Positions 28,963 through 37,095 of a DNA stretch of 42,267 nucleotides are shown piece by piece. The stretch spans positions 1 to 42,267 of the forward strand of contig JAFMKB010000019.1 of the NCBI GenBank assembly GCA_017853205.1. Reading direction: 5' to 3'. The notes beneath the pieces were generated by a model. That model was not told where the DNA came from. It made no database searches and saw only the letters and a program-made list of their open reading frames with translations. The position numbers and the translations under genes are program-made. Position 1 is the first letter of the stretch. Each line of letters starts with the position of its first letter. The DNA is from Gammaproteobacteria bacterium (GTDB taxonomy: Bacteria; Pseudomonadota; Gammaproteobacteria; Pseudomonadales; Pseudohongiellaceae).

Positions 28963-29593
28963 ATTTATCACCATTGAAGGCGTCGAGGGCGTAGGCAAGA
29001 GTACTAATATCGCTAATATCGAAGCATTTCTGACCGCGCATGGCATAGACTTCATCCGGACACGCGAACCTGGCGGTACTGTAATTGCGGAAAAAATACG
29101 CGAGCTATTGCTCGACCCTGACATTGAATCAATGGGCGAATTGACCGAACTCCTCCTTGTCTTTGCGGCACGAGCCGAACATCTCGAGAAGGTAATAAAA
29201 CCCGCGCTAAGCAGGGGAGTTTGGGTGCTTTGCGACCGTTTTACCGATGCCACTTTTGCTTACCAAGGCGGGGGACGCGGACTGTCGTTAACCTCTATCG
29301 AGGTTTTGCAGCAACTCGTTCAAGGAGAGCTACGTCCAGACCTCACGGTCATATTAGACCTCGATCCCAAAGTGGGACTCGCACGCGCTCGCGAAAGAGG
29401 TGAGCTCGATCGATTCGAAAATGAGGCACAGGCTTTCTTTTCGAAGGTGAGGGCGGCCTATCTATCGATCGCGGCGTCCAACCCTGAACGCTGCCTGGTC
29501 ATCGATGCAGGGCAGTCCCTCGAGCAAGTGAAACAAACACTCGAAATGAATCTCTTAAGTAAACTCACTTATCTGGGGATTTCTGGTGAATAA
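28952..29593 (+). CDS. tmk: Thymidylate kinase
   Basis: 213 aa from GTG 28952, exactly the E. coli length. It phosphorylates dTMP to dTDP. P-loop [10 protein letters not shown] (residues 9-18), [16 protein letters not shown] (about 92-107) and the [13 protein letters not shown] (about 147-156) are visible. GAGG at 28942-28945 favours the GTG at 28952 over an upstream in-frame ATG (28940) or TTG (28937). The [10 protein letters not shown] start aligns with the family. It overlaps mltG (11 nt) and holB (8 nt). Confidence 0.94.
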   Translation: MKGKFITIEGVEGVGKSTNIANIEAFLTAHGIDFIRTREPGGTVIAEKIRELLLDPDIESMGELTELLLVFAARAEHLEKVIKPALSRGVWVLCDRFTDATFAYQGGGRGLSLTSIEVLQQLVQGELRPDLTVILDLDPKVGLARARERGELDRFENEAQAFFSKVRAAYLSIAASNPERCLVIDAGQSLEQVKQTLEMNLLSKLTYLGISGE

Positions 29594-30659
29594 CGTCGTC
29601 GCCTGGGAGTATCCTTGGCTACAGGATTTGCTCGAATCGTTTCAGCGTAGCTACAAAAGCAGTGCACTTGCACATGCATATATTTTGGGCGGCTCAAGGG
29701 GGCTAGGTAAAAAACAGATCGCGCTTGAATTTGCCTCGTTTCTAACCTGCGAGAGACCAAGTACAAAAGGTCCCTGCGGTGAATGCAAAAGCTGTCAGTT
29801 AAACGTCAACGCGAACCACCCTGATGTACTTTACCTAGCTCCAAATGAGCCAGGCAAAGCACTCACTGTGGATCAAATCCGGAGACTGAGTGACTATGTT
29901 CACGTTTCAAGTCATGCTGGCGGAGCTAGAGTGGCCGTGCTTGCCGAGGCGGATAGAATGAATAGCAGTGCGTCAAACGCATTGTTGAAAACGCTCGAAG
30001 AGCCCCATGAGTCGACCTATCTTTTTCTCGTTACTGACTCGTTAGGCCTGCTTAGCCCAACGATACGTTCTCGTTGTCAGCGCATAACGCTCCCAACCCC
30101 CTCACAAGCAGTGAGTCTCGAATGGATGCGAGCACTCAAGGTGAGCAATTTTGATGAGCAGCTTGCAATTAGTTGTCTAAAAGCCTCAGGTGGCAGCCCT
30201 CTGTTGGCGATGGAAATGCTTTTAGATGAAAGCTTACCATCTCGGCAAGCGTTAGAGCATGAGTTCATCGCCTGCTTAACGGGCATTTCGTCGCCCGATA
30301 ACCTCTTAGCGTCTTTATTAAAAACAGAACCCATCACAGCCATCGAGCATATCTTGAGCACGACTGCACACTGCTCAAAGCTTATGCTCGTAACCGCGTC
30401 GGAGTCGCACGACAGCAGTAACGATACAGGCCTACTAGGCGGACTCGCCCCAAGTGCTGCCTGGGATCGATTTCTGGAACAAGTAAAAACAAGCGATGGG
30501 GACTATAACGCGAGAAGGAGAGCGCTTTTTGGAAACAGGTTGGTGCGTCTTTACGACGAAATCGAGAAAGCGCGTCGACAGCTTCAATCGTCATCCAACC
30601 CGAACAGCAAGCTTCTTTTAGGGTCACTTTGTTGGCTGACTAGTCGAGCACTCAAGTAG
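29586..30659 (+). CDS. holB: DNA polymerase III subunit delta' (clamp loader)
   Basis: 357 aa AAA+ clamp-loader subunit. N-terminal [12 protein letters not shown], a degenerate P-loop [10 protein letters not shown] (about 34-43), a zinc-finger CxxCxxC type segment [10 protein letters not shown] (about 59-68), and [14 protein letters not shown] (about 122-135) identify it as delta'. The start is GTG 29586 with GGGGA 5 nt upstream. It is the last gene of the fab-mltG-tmk operon; the pilZ and tatD genes that often follow are absent. Its 3' end overlaps the convergent flavoprotein gene by 8 nt. Confidence 0.93.
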   Translation: MNNVVAWEYPWLQDLLESFQRSYKSSALAHAYILGGSRGLGKKQIALEFASFLTCERPSTKGPCGECKSCQLNVNANHPDVLYLAPNEPGKALTVDQIRRLSDYVHVSSHAGGARVAVLAEADRMNSSASNALLKTLEEPHESTYLFLVTDSLGLLSPTIRSRCQRITLPTPSQAVSLEWMRALKVSNFDEQLAISCLKASGGSPLLAMEMLLDESLPSRQALEHEFIACLTGISSPDNLLASLLKTEPITAIEHILSTTAHCSKLMLVTASESHDSSNDTGLLGGLAPSAAWDRFLEQVKTSDGDYNARRRALFGNRLVRLYDEIEKARRQLQSSSNPNSKLLLGSLCWLTSRALK

Positions 30660-31830
30660 TTTCGGCGAGCAAGGATTCTACGCGACCAGCTATGGCTAGG
30701 CTCGAAGTTAGCCCGGGGGAATCGATTCCAAACAAATTGATTAAATGGGGTAAACCTGCCTCATCTTCGTTTCGAATGACAAAGTCGGAAGGTGTTCCTT
30801 CTGTTTTTAACTTCGTTCGTATACCGGCATAGCCGGGCTTTAACTTAAATGGATCGAGAGTCGGAAAATACTGCTGCACAGACCGAGCGAAAACAACCGC
30901 CTTAGTTGGGTCTACAGAATAATCAATGTGCTCATACCACTCAGCATCTGGTCCAAATCTTAGCGCGCCGCTCAAATCTATCGTGGCATGAATCCCGAGC
31001 GCGTCTTTCTCACTGTCTGGCAGTGGATAAATGAGGTGCGTGAATGGATTTCTACCCGTGTAATCGAAATAACTGCCTTTGCTAAAAAGCTGTTCTGGGA
31101 GTGCATGGCTCCACTGTAGTCTCGAATCGGCGATTTCGAGTTCGTCAAAAACCATAGCGGCCAAGTTCAGAGCGCCTAGACCTGCGCAATTGATTAGAAT
31201 CTTAGTTCTCAGCGCGTAAGGCTGTCTCAAACGACCATCGTCGATAATAGTAGACAAGCGAAAGCCCTGATCCTCTAGCTTGATCGATTCAACACTAGTA
31301 GAACGAGAAAAAATGACGCCCTGTTGTTCTGCATTTGTAAGTAGGCTTTGCATATACGAATGGCTATCGACAATACCTGTCGAGGGAGAGAAGAGGGCAG
31401 AACTCGCCGCTAATGCTGGCTCTATTCGTTTAAGCAACGCATGATCAATCGTCGTGAGATTGTTCACACCGTTTTCTATTGCTTTTTTCTCGAGCGCCTC
31501 AAGCGTCGATTCTTGGCCAGACTGCGCGACTATGAGCTTACCTATCCTTGCATGCGGAATCTCGAAGCGTAGGCAGTAGTCGTACAACAACTCCCGTCCC
31601 TTTAAACAAAGTTCCGCTTTTAAACTCTCGGTGGCGTAATAAATACCTGCATGGATGACTTCACTATTACGGCTGCTCGTCTGCATTCCAAAGTTTTTTT
31701 CACGCTCGAGGATAACTATATTTTTATTTGCATACGCAGGATTCCTCGAAAGCTGATAGGCGACTGCCAGCCCTATGACACCGCCGCCAACAATGACAAT
31801 ATCAAACTGATCCACCTTAGCTGTTCCCAC
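30652..31830 (-). CDS. FAD-dependent oxidoreductase, L-2-hydroxyglutarate oxidase-like
   Basis: 392 aa of the DAO/GlpA flavoprotein superfamily. The dinucleotide motif is GGGVIGLAVAYQLS (about 15-28). RNSEVIHAGIYYATESLKAELCLKGRELL (about residues 54-82) closely resembles the substrate/FAD region of L-2-hydroxyglutarate oxidase (LhgO/YgaF, L2HGDH), and GYAGIRTKL lies near the C-terminus. This suggests oxidation of a 2-hydroxy acid, possibly L-2-hydroxyglutarate to 2-oxoglutarate; the exact substrate is inference. The GTG start at 31830 is preceded by AAGGCG on the minus strand and lies inside the end of alkB (14-nt overlap), so the two are co-transcribed and probably coupled. Confidence 0.85.
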   Translation of the reverse strand: MGTAKVDQFDIVIVGGGVIGLAVAYQLSRNPAYANKNIVILEREKNFGMQTSSRNSEVIHAGIYYATESLKAELCLKGRELLYDYCLRFEIPHARIGKLIVAQSGQESTLEALEKKAIENGVNNLTTIDHALLKRIEPALAASSALFSPSTGIVDSHSYMQSLLTNAEQQGVIFSRSTSVESIKLEDQGFRLSTIIDDGRLRQPYALRTKILINCAGLGALNLAAMVFDELEIADSRLQWSHALPEQLFSKGSYFDYTGRNPFTHLIYPLPDSEKDALGIHATIDLSGALRFGPDAEWYEHIDYSVDPTKAVVFARSVQQYFPTLDPFKLKPGYAGIRTKLKTEGTPSDFVIRNEDEAGLPHLINLFGIDSPGLTSSLAIAGRVESLLAETT

Positions 31831-32530
31831 TTACAGCGCCTTCTATCACTCTAAACGTAAGATTTATGCGAACTCCCACTGCAACCTTAGTCTTGGCGAT
31901 CTGATGCACCCAATTTTCTTGAACGCCTGGTTCCATAATAAGTAAGCTGCCGCTACGCAAGTTCATCACAACTCTTTCGCTGAGTTCGGTATCTCGTAGC
32001 CCTAGTGACGGTTTGCGCTTCAATTGAAATCGACGCGTAGCTCCTAAACTTAATGACGCTATTCGCGGCGAGGGGCCTAACTCTGGCTCGTCGTCGGCGT
32101 GCCAGGACACACTGTCTTCGCCCGATCGGTATTTGTTGATCAGCACGCAGTTAAAGTCGGTGCCGGAAACTTTGTTAACAAAATCGCGAATACTAGCCAT
32201 CTCCTGCGTCCAAGGCACAGGTTGGAGAGAAATATTAGAATAGGCATAACGACAATGTTCGTCGCCCATCCAACACTGAAGTCGAGGGACAGGAATTGTT
32301 CGGCCCGCGATGCGGATTTCATCCTGTCGCCATGGAGTCGTTAAATCGATCGCGTCGAAAACCTTTAAAGATAACGACGCGTCGAATGCGTGCGGATATT
32401 CGATAATCAGATCTTTCCCCAAAGCGTGAATAACGCTTGCTGGCGTGGATGAGATCTCGCGCACTAGCTCTGACAATACAAGGGTGTCAGCTTCCGAGCT
32501 GCTTGGCCCATCAAATAAATCATTCTGCAT
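31817..32530 (-). CDS. alkB: AlkB family 2-oxoglutarate/Fe(II) dioxygenase (ALKBH2/3-like)
   Basis: 237 aa. It removes methyl groups such as 1-methyladenine and 3-methylcytosine from DNA or RNA by oxidative dealkylation. The Fe(II) ligands are visible: His144 and Asp146 in SWHADDEPELG and His209 in NWVHQ; the 2-oxoglutarate-binding Arg221 and Arg227 lie in RINLTFR. LINKYRSGEDSVSWHADDE resembles ALKBH2/3 rather than E. coli AlkB. It is the first gene of a minus-strand pair with the 2-hydroxyglutarate-oxidase-like flavoprotein and is divergent from the recombinase gene. The ribosome-binding site before ATG 32530 is weak. Confidence 0.9.
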   Translation of the reverse strand: MQNDLFDGPSSSEADTLVLSELVREISSTPASVIHALGKDLIIEYPHAFDASLSLKVFDAIDLTTPWRQDEIRIAGRTIPVPRLQCWMGDEHCRYAYSNISLQPVPWTQEMASIRDFVNKVSGTDFNCVLINKYRSGEDSVSWHADDEPELGPSPRIASLSLGATRRFQLKRKPSLGLRDTELSERVVMNLRSGSLLIMEPGVQENWVHQIAKTKVAVGVRINLTFRVIEGAVSGNS

Positions 32531-32644
32531 TAGGTGATCGCATCCTTATTCGCGCCTCAATTGTGCATCGATTATGAATAATCGAGTGTAAATTGTTTAC
32601 GTTTATCTTAAATGGCTTGAAGAATGCGGCAAATACACTTTACA

Positions 32645-32682
32645 ATACTAATTCCGGTAATAAAGATTACCGGAATTAGTAT
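32645..32682. repeat. Perfect inverted repeat, 17-bp arms and 4-nt spacer
   Basis: The left arm (32645-32661) and right arm (32666-32682) are exact reverse complements around AAAG. The core of each arm is ATTCCGGTAAT or its complement. There is no adjacent U-run, so it is not an ordinary terminator. It lies 141 nt upstream of an orphan tyrosine recombinase. It could be a recombinase core site, a folded single-strand substrate, an operator, or a remnant of a mobile element. Confidence 0.85.
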
Positions 32683-32732
32683 ATTAGCTACTGACTCCTG
32701 ACCTCTAACCTGTCTTCATGATGCACTACCGC

Positions 32733-32752
32733 AGGGTTTCTAGAGAAACCCT
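32733..32752. repeat. Inverted repeat AGGGTTTC/GAAACCCT
   Basis: Perfect 8-bp arms around TAGA, 71 nt upstream of the recombinase start. An overlapping alternative pairing, TTTCTA (32737-32742) with TAGAAA (32754-32759), is also possible. It is a candidate operator or leader stem. Confidence 0.6.
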
Positions 32753-32823
32753 TTAGAAAGCTACCCAGAACACGATAGCTATTAGGTCCTATAGCAGTTT
32801 AGCTAAGGATCAAACCCACTCAC

Positions 32824-34053
32824 ATGACACAGACTATGGCTAAAGCACTTCCATGCCCTCCTGCTTTTTTCGACACACTCGAAGCTATGGAGAACCCGTT
32901 TAAGAACAGAGTGGGCTCTGTAAGCCATCTGTACGCTGATTCTCCAGAAAACGCTGTAGAAGATTACCAGTTTGCCAGCGAATTTATTTACAGCTATCGA
33001 GGCAGCCCTGACACATTCAACACCTATAGACGCGAAATTGAACACTTTTTACACTGGTGCTGGGTGGTCAAGCGACGATCGATAACAGCCATTGATCGTA
33101 ATCAGATTGAGGAGTTTATAGACTTCTCTCGTTCCCCACCCGCAACATGGATCTCCGCAAGTAATGAATCACGCTTCATCATAGAGTCAGGCGTACGCAA
33201 GGCAAACCCGAAGTGGCGTCCATATACCAGTTCGACGGTGAGTAATGGAGGCGAGTATGCCCTCTCCCAGTCCTCGCTGCAGTCTTTACTTGGAGTATTA
33301 AGTAGTTTCTTTAACTATCTGATACAAGAGGAATATATTAAATCGAATCCAATCGCTCAGCTGCGGCAGAAAAGCAAATTCATACGTAAACACCAAGGTT
33401 CAAGCAAAATAAGGCGCCTCTCCCCTTTGCAGTGGGACTACACGATCAGCTGCGCTGAAAAAATGGCTGCCGAAGACCCCGTGGTGCACGAACGTTCGCT
33501 GTTTATCATGCAGGCGCTTTTCGCCATGTATTTACGTATTTCCGAACTGGTAGTCACCCCTCGCTGGGAGCCTCAGATGGGGCACTTCCAGCCCGATACC
33601 GACGGTAACTGGTGGTTTCTGACTGTCGGCAAAGGGAATAAAGAGCGAGAGGTCTCTGTTAGCGATGCCATGCTCGAGGCTCTAAAGCGCTACAGACTAT
33701 CTCGGGGCCTCTCAGCGCTTCCCTCCACGGGCGATTCGACCCCGCTAATCCATAAAACCCGCGGCAAAGGTGGGATTAGCAGCACGCGACAGATCAGAGC
33801 GATCGTACAGCGGTGCTTCGATAGCGCTGCGGCAGCAATGCGCCGTGATGGCTTTGTTGACGACGCCGAGCGACTTGCCGACGCCACAGTCCACTGGCTT
33901 AGGCACACGGGAATATCAGAGGATGTAAAGCACCGCCCCCGCGAACACGTGCGCGACGATGCCGGCCATGGATCGAGTGCGATTACTGATCGGTATATTG
34001 ACGTCGAGAGAGCCGAGAGGCACGCGTCAGCCCGCTCCAAAGCGATCAAGTAA
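32824..34053 (+). CDS. Solitary tyrosine recombinase (site-specific integrase)
   Basis: 409 aa. An N-terminal core-binding SAM-like domain (about 45-185) is followed by the catalytic domain. All active-site residues are present: Arg238 (YLRISEL), Lys270 (VGKGNKE), His357 and Arg360 (HWLRHT), His382 (AGHGSS) and nucleophile Tyr391 (DRYIDV), so it should be active. It stands alone: no excisionase, phage or transposon gene, and no tRNA end, is adjacent. A group of perfect dyads lies just upstream, including one with 17-bp arms. It is not XerC or XerD by length or N-terminus. Its target is unknown. Confidence 0.88.
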   Translation: MTQTMAKALPCPPAFFDTLEAMENPFKNRVGSVSHLYADSPENAVEDYQFASEFIYSYRGSPDTFNTYRREIEHFLHWCWVVKRRSITAIDRNQIEEFIDFSRSPPATWISASNESRFIIESGVRKANPKWRPYTSSTVSNGGEYALSQSSLQSLLGVLSSFFNYLIQEEYIKSNPIAQLRQKSKFIRKHQGSSKIRRLSPLQWDYTISCAEKMAAEDPVVHERSLFIMQALFAMYLRISELVVTPRWEPQMGHFQPDTDGNWWFLTVGKGNKEREVSVSDAMLEALKRYRLSRGLSALPSTGDSTPLIHKTRGKGGISSTRQIRAIVQRCFDSAAAAMRRDGFVDDAERLADATVHWLRHTGISEDVKHRPREHVRDDAGHGSSAITDRYIDVERAERHASARSKAIK

Positions 34054-34351
34054 TACTCAGCTATCACACCAAAACATCACCCTTGCCAATTCTGTCCGGA
34101 AAAGGGCAACACTCACTGCTCTCTTCTAAATTCCTTCAATTTCCTCTAGTCTTGAGATTCAGGTTCTGGGTAACAATATTCTTGGTATTGAGCCACAGAC
34201 CTGGTTGGAGCGTATTCAACTTTGAGCGCGTGAAGCGACACCTGGAAACGAAGTTGACACCGGCTTCTAGACGGTGCGCAATGTTTTAAACTAGGTAGCG
34301 GTGCAGCGAATAGCTAGCGACTCGATAGATATTCAGAAGAATTGGAGAATC
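34054..34351 (+). promoter_or_regulatory. Recombinase-prc intergenic region with prc promoter candidate
   Basis: 298 nt without a supported gene. A perfect -35 TTGACA (34254-34259) is followed after 17 bp by a poor -10 CGCAAT (34277-34282). The dyad CACCG/CGGTG (34258-34262 and 34272-34276) overlaps the spacer and could bind a regulator. An in-frame GTG at 34301 would extend Prc by 17 residues but would spoil its signal peptide. Confidence 0.4.
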
Positions 34352-36598
34352 ATGACTAATTTCTCACGAACACTTTTAGCGCTTGGTTTTGGCGTCATTG
34401 GATTCGCACAGGTTGCGACCTCTGAAGTCTCAGAATCCAACTCACCACTCGATGCTGAGTCGCTCTTTAGCGCACTCGTGAGTGAGCCAGTTTATGGCGA
34501 GACTGCAATCGAATTGCTCGAACAACTCGAAACCAAACACTACGCCTCGATCGAGATCGACGATAATTTTTCATCATTGCTATTTGACAAGTATCTAGAT
34601 GCACTCGATGGGTCCAAACTCTATTTTCTCGCCGAAGACGTTCAAAAGATCGCTCGCTATCGCTACACACTTGACAACAGCCTTTCCGCCGGAAATGTAG
34701 AGCCCGGATTTGAAATCTATAACCTCTATCACAAGCGAGTTATTGAAAGACTGATATATGCAGTTAATCGAATCGAAAACGCTGTACCAGAAATGGACTT
34801 CACGGTAGACGAATACTTGTTGCTAGACAGAGAAGATGAGCCATTCGCGGCGAACGAAGAGGAACTCAATGAAATATGGCGCAAGCGAATCAAGAACAGT
34901 GTTCTAAGCCTTAGACTCACGGGCGATAGCGAAGAAGAAATAGTTGAAAAGCTCAGCAAGCGCTATCGTAATCAGCTCAGCCAAGTATTAAAGACCAATG
35001 GCAAGGATGTATTCCAAGCTTATCTTTCAAACGTCGCCGCGACGGTAGATCCTCACACCTCTTATTTCTCTCCGAGGGATTCTGAAAACTTCAACATGGG
35101 GCTTTCACTCTCGTTACAAGGTATAGGCGCTCAGCTCACTACAGAAGACGAATACACCAAAGTCGTTGAGCTTATTAAGGGTGGTCCAGCAGAGCGTGCT
35201 AATGAACTGCAGGAAGGCGACAGAATCATAGGAATCGGTCAGGGCATAGACGGCGAAATTCAGGATGTTGTGGGAATGCGTCTCGATGACGTCGTTGCTC
35301 AAATCCGCGGAGAAAAAGACACTGTAGTTCGGCTGACCGTCATTCCCGTCGATGCGGTCTCTGAGAGCAGCGCGAGGACCATCAGTATCACTCGAGACAC
35401 GGTAAAACTCGAGGATCAGTCAGCGAAGAAAGAGGTGATAGAACTAAGTTATGCCGATCAGGATTACAAGATTGGCGTTATCAAACTTCCTACTTTCTAC
35501 TTCGATTTTGAAGCCGCAGCGCGCGGCGACGAGGACTTTAAAAGCTCGACTAGAGACGTACGTAAACTGCTAGAAGAGTTGAAAGAAGAGTCTGTCGACG
35601 CCGTGGTCGTCGATCTTCGCAACGATGGCGGCGGCAGTTTGAGCGAAGCAAATCAACTTGTTGGCCTTTTCATCGATACCGGTCCTACCGTGCAGATCCG
35701 CTATTCTGGTCTACGCAATGGCTTTACTCGCTCGTTCGGCGATAGCGACCCGGGGGTCGTCTACGATGGACCGCTTGCTGTTCTCGTCAATCGTACAAGC
35801 GCCTCGGCGTCGGAAATTTTCGCTGGCGCAATACAAGACTATCAGCGAGGAATAGTGCTTGGCGGGCAGACTTTTGGCAAAGGCACGGTACAGGAAATAA
35901 TTCCCATGTCCTTCGGCCAAGTAAAACTCACTCGATCCAAGTTTTACCGGATTTCAGGAGAAAGCACACAGCACCGCGGTGTGCTTCCCGACATCACCTT
36001 CCCTGATTTCTATGACGCCTACGATGACATCGGTGAGAGTAGTTTGGACGGCGCCCTGCCTTGGGATACGGTAAGACCTGTAGAATTTAGAACCTACTTC
36101 CCTGTTCAAGCCTTCTTGCCAAAGCTGCGTGAACTCCACGAGGCGCGGGCTGCCGAATCTCCCGACTTTCAATACATGATCGATCAAATTGAAAGAACAA
36201 GGCAGTTGCGCGAACGCGAAATGCTTCCGCTCAACGAAGAAGTCGTCAAAGCAGATCGCGAGCAAACCCGTCGGATCGAATTTGATGCCGAAAACCTTAG
36301 GCGTCAATTAAAAGGCCTAGAGCTAAAAGAATGGGTCGAGGAAGACGATCTTTATAGAGATGAGGTCGCTAACGCAGAAGATTCAGATTCTTCATCTTCT
36401 GAAGAATCAGCAGAGAACACAGAAATTGGGATAAAAGAGCCCTCCGAGCCGAGCGCGTCTGCAAACACTGTTACAGAAACTGACGTCGATGAGGACGCCG
36501 AGGAGCCAGAGGAAACCGACCCCCTCCTCCTTGAAAGCGGCCGGATCCTCGCAGACTTTATCAACCTGAGCGGTGGGGATCTAAGCGCGAGATACTAG
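34352..36598 (+). CDS. prc: Tail-specific (C-terminal processing) protease
   Basis: 748 aa from ATG 34352 (E. coli Prc 682), a periplasmic S41 protease that trims or degrades proteins with non-polar C-termini. Signal peptide MTNFSRTLLALGFGVIGFAQ; a PDZ domain at about 250-340 (GIGAQLTTEDEYTKVVELIKGGPAE); catalytic region VVDLRNDGGGSL (about 420) and NRTSASASEIFAGAIQDY followed by QTFGKGTVQEI (about 480-515), with the Ser/Lys dyad. A DUF3340-like C-terminal region is followed by an extra acidic, Ser/Glu-rich tail (about 675-730). GGAG lies just upstream of ATG 34352, and the signal peptide starts there. Confidence 0.93.
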   Translation: MTNFSRTLLALGFGVIGFAQVATSEVSESNSPLDAESLFSALVSEPVYGETAIELLEQLETKHYASIEIDDNFSSLLFDKYLDALDGSKLYFLAEDVQKIARYRYTLDNSLSAGNVEPGFEIYNLYHKRVIERLIYAVNRIENAVPEMDFTVDEYLLLDREDEPFAANEEELNEIWRKRIKNSVLSLRLTGDSEEEIVEKLSKRYRNQLSQVLKTNGKDVFQAYLSNVAATVDPHTSYFSPRDSENFNMGLSLSLQGIGAQLTTEDEYTKVVELIKGGPAERANELQEGDRIIGIGQGIDGEIQDVVGMRLDDVVAQIRGEKDTVVRLTVIPVDAVSESSARTISITRDTVKLEDQSAKKEVIELSYADQDYKIGVIKLPTFYFDFEAAARGDEDFKSSTRDVRKLLEELKEESVDAVVVDLRNDGGGSLSEANQLVGLFIDTGPTVQIRYSGLRNGFTRSFGDSDPGVVYDGPLAVLVNRTSASASEIFAGAIQDYQRGIVLGGQTFGKGTVQEIIPMSFGQVKLTRSKFYRISGESTQHRGVLPDITFPDFYDAYDDIGESSLDGALPWDTVRPVEFRTYFPVQAFLPKLRELHEARAAESPDFQYMIDQIERTRQLREREMLPLNEEVVKADREQTRRIEFDAENLRRQLKGLELKEWVEEDDLYRDEVANAEDSDSSSSEESAENTEIGIKEPSEPSASANTVTETDVDEDAEEPEETDPLLLESGRILADFINLSGGDLSARY

Positions 36599-36803
36599 AC
36601 TCAAACCCTAATAAGAAACGGTGGGGAATCACCCCCTTTAGGTTATTTTGTTATGGGGCGTAAAAGAGTCGAACGAGTACTCGGACTAGTAATTCTGTCT
36701 CAGAGGAGGAGTTAAAGGCAGCCGAAGGGGACGTTTACTATCAGATCAGACTCACGCTAAAGCTAACGTAGAGGCGGTAACAATAAGTCAAATTTCGAAA
36801 AAG

Positions 36804-36893
36804 TGGCGGAGGAGGAGAGATTCGAACTCTCGGAAGGCTTTCACCTTCGCTGGTTTTCAAGACCAGTGCATTCAACCACTCTGCCACCCCTCC
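36804..36893 (-). tRNA. serT: tRNA-Ser (anticodon UGA)
   Basis: 90-nt class II tRNA on the minus strand. Acceptor stem GGAGGGG (36893-36887) pairs with CTCCTCC (36814-36808), followed by G and an encoded CCA (36806-36804). The anticodon arm CTGGT-CTTGAAA-ACCAG gives anticodon TGA, reading UCA/UCG-type serine codons. The long variable arm AAGGTGAAAGCCTT and the T-loop TTCGAAT are present. It lies next to yccA, as in E. coli and Pseudomonas. Confidence 0.97.
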
Positions 36894-36907
36894 GCAGCAC
36901 GGCGCAA

Positions 36908-36935
36908 ATACTACTACAAAATGACACGCAGTCAA
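36908..36935 (-). promoter_or_regulatory. Promoter of tRNA-Ser
   Basis: On the minus strand TTGACT (36935-36930), 16-bp spacer, TAGTAT (36913-36908), then a GC-rich stretch typical of the discriminator of stable-RNA promoters. The tRNA 5' end is 15 nt further on. Confidence 0.6.
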
Positions 36936-36967
36936 ATAGCGAATCGTGGCAATAGCGACTTTTCTGC

Positions 36968-36996
36968 TTGAAACTCTGCTAAACTGACTCTATAAA
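36968..36996 (+). promoter_or_regulatory. Sigma-70 promoter of yccA
   Basis: TTGAAA (36968-36973), 17-bp spacer, TATAAA (36991-36996); each hexamer matches consensus at five of six positions. It predicts a start near 37003 and a 5' leader of about 93 nt before yccA. Confidence 0.7.
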
Positions 36997-37095
36997 CATT
37001 AGCAAGGATGTCGATATTCAGGTAAGACTGCATTGTCGTAATCCTCGTACTTTCTTTAGGAATGTCCACAAAGCACCAACTACAGGAATACCACT

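Larger units (their letters stand above)
32531..32823. promoter_or_regulatory. Dyad-rich region between alkB and the recombinase gene
   Basis: 293 nt with no gene but at least four perfect dyads: TCGATTAT/ATAATCGA (32568-32585), GTAAA/TTTAC (32588-32600), the 17-bp-arm repeat (32645-32682) and AGGGTTTC/GAAACCCT (32733-32752). The palindrome TAGCTA occurs three times (about 32685, 32779 and 32803). The region presumably holds divergent promoters and may hold recombination or regulatory sites. Confidence 0.55.

Noticed and set aside
32824-34053. Recombinase as part of a prophage or genomic island
   Set aside because: No phage, mobilisation or cargo genes flank it, no duplicated tRNA end was seen, and housekeeping genes border it on both sides.
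36619-36640. GGTGGGGAATCACCCCC after prc as a terminator
   Set aside because: Only a 4-bp stem can form and the following sequence is not a clean U-run, so the call is too weak.
36804-36893. tRNA-Ser as an attachment site for the recombinase
   Set aside because: The tRNA is separated from the recombinase by prc, and I found no second copy of its 3' end near the recombinase gene.
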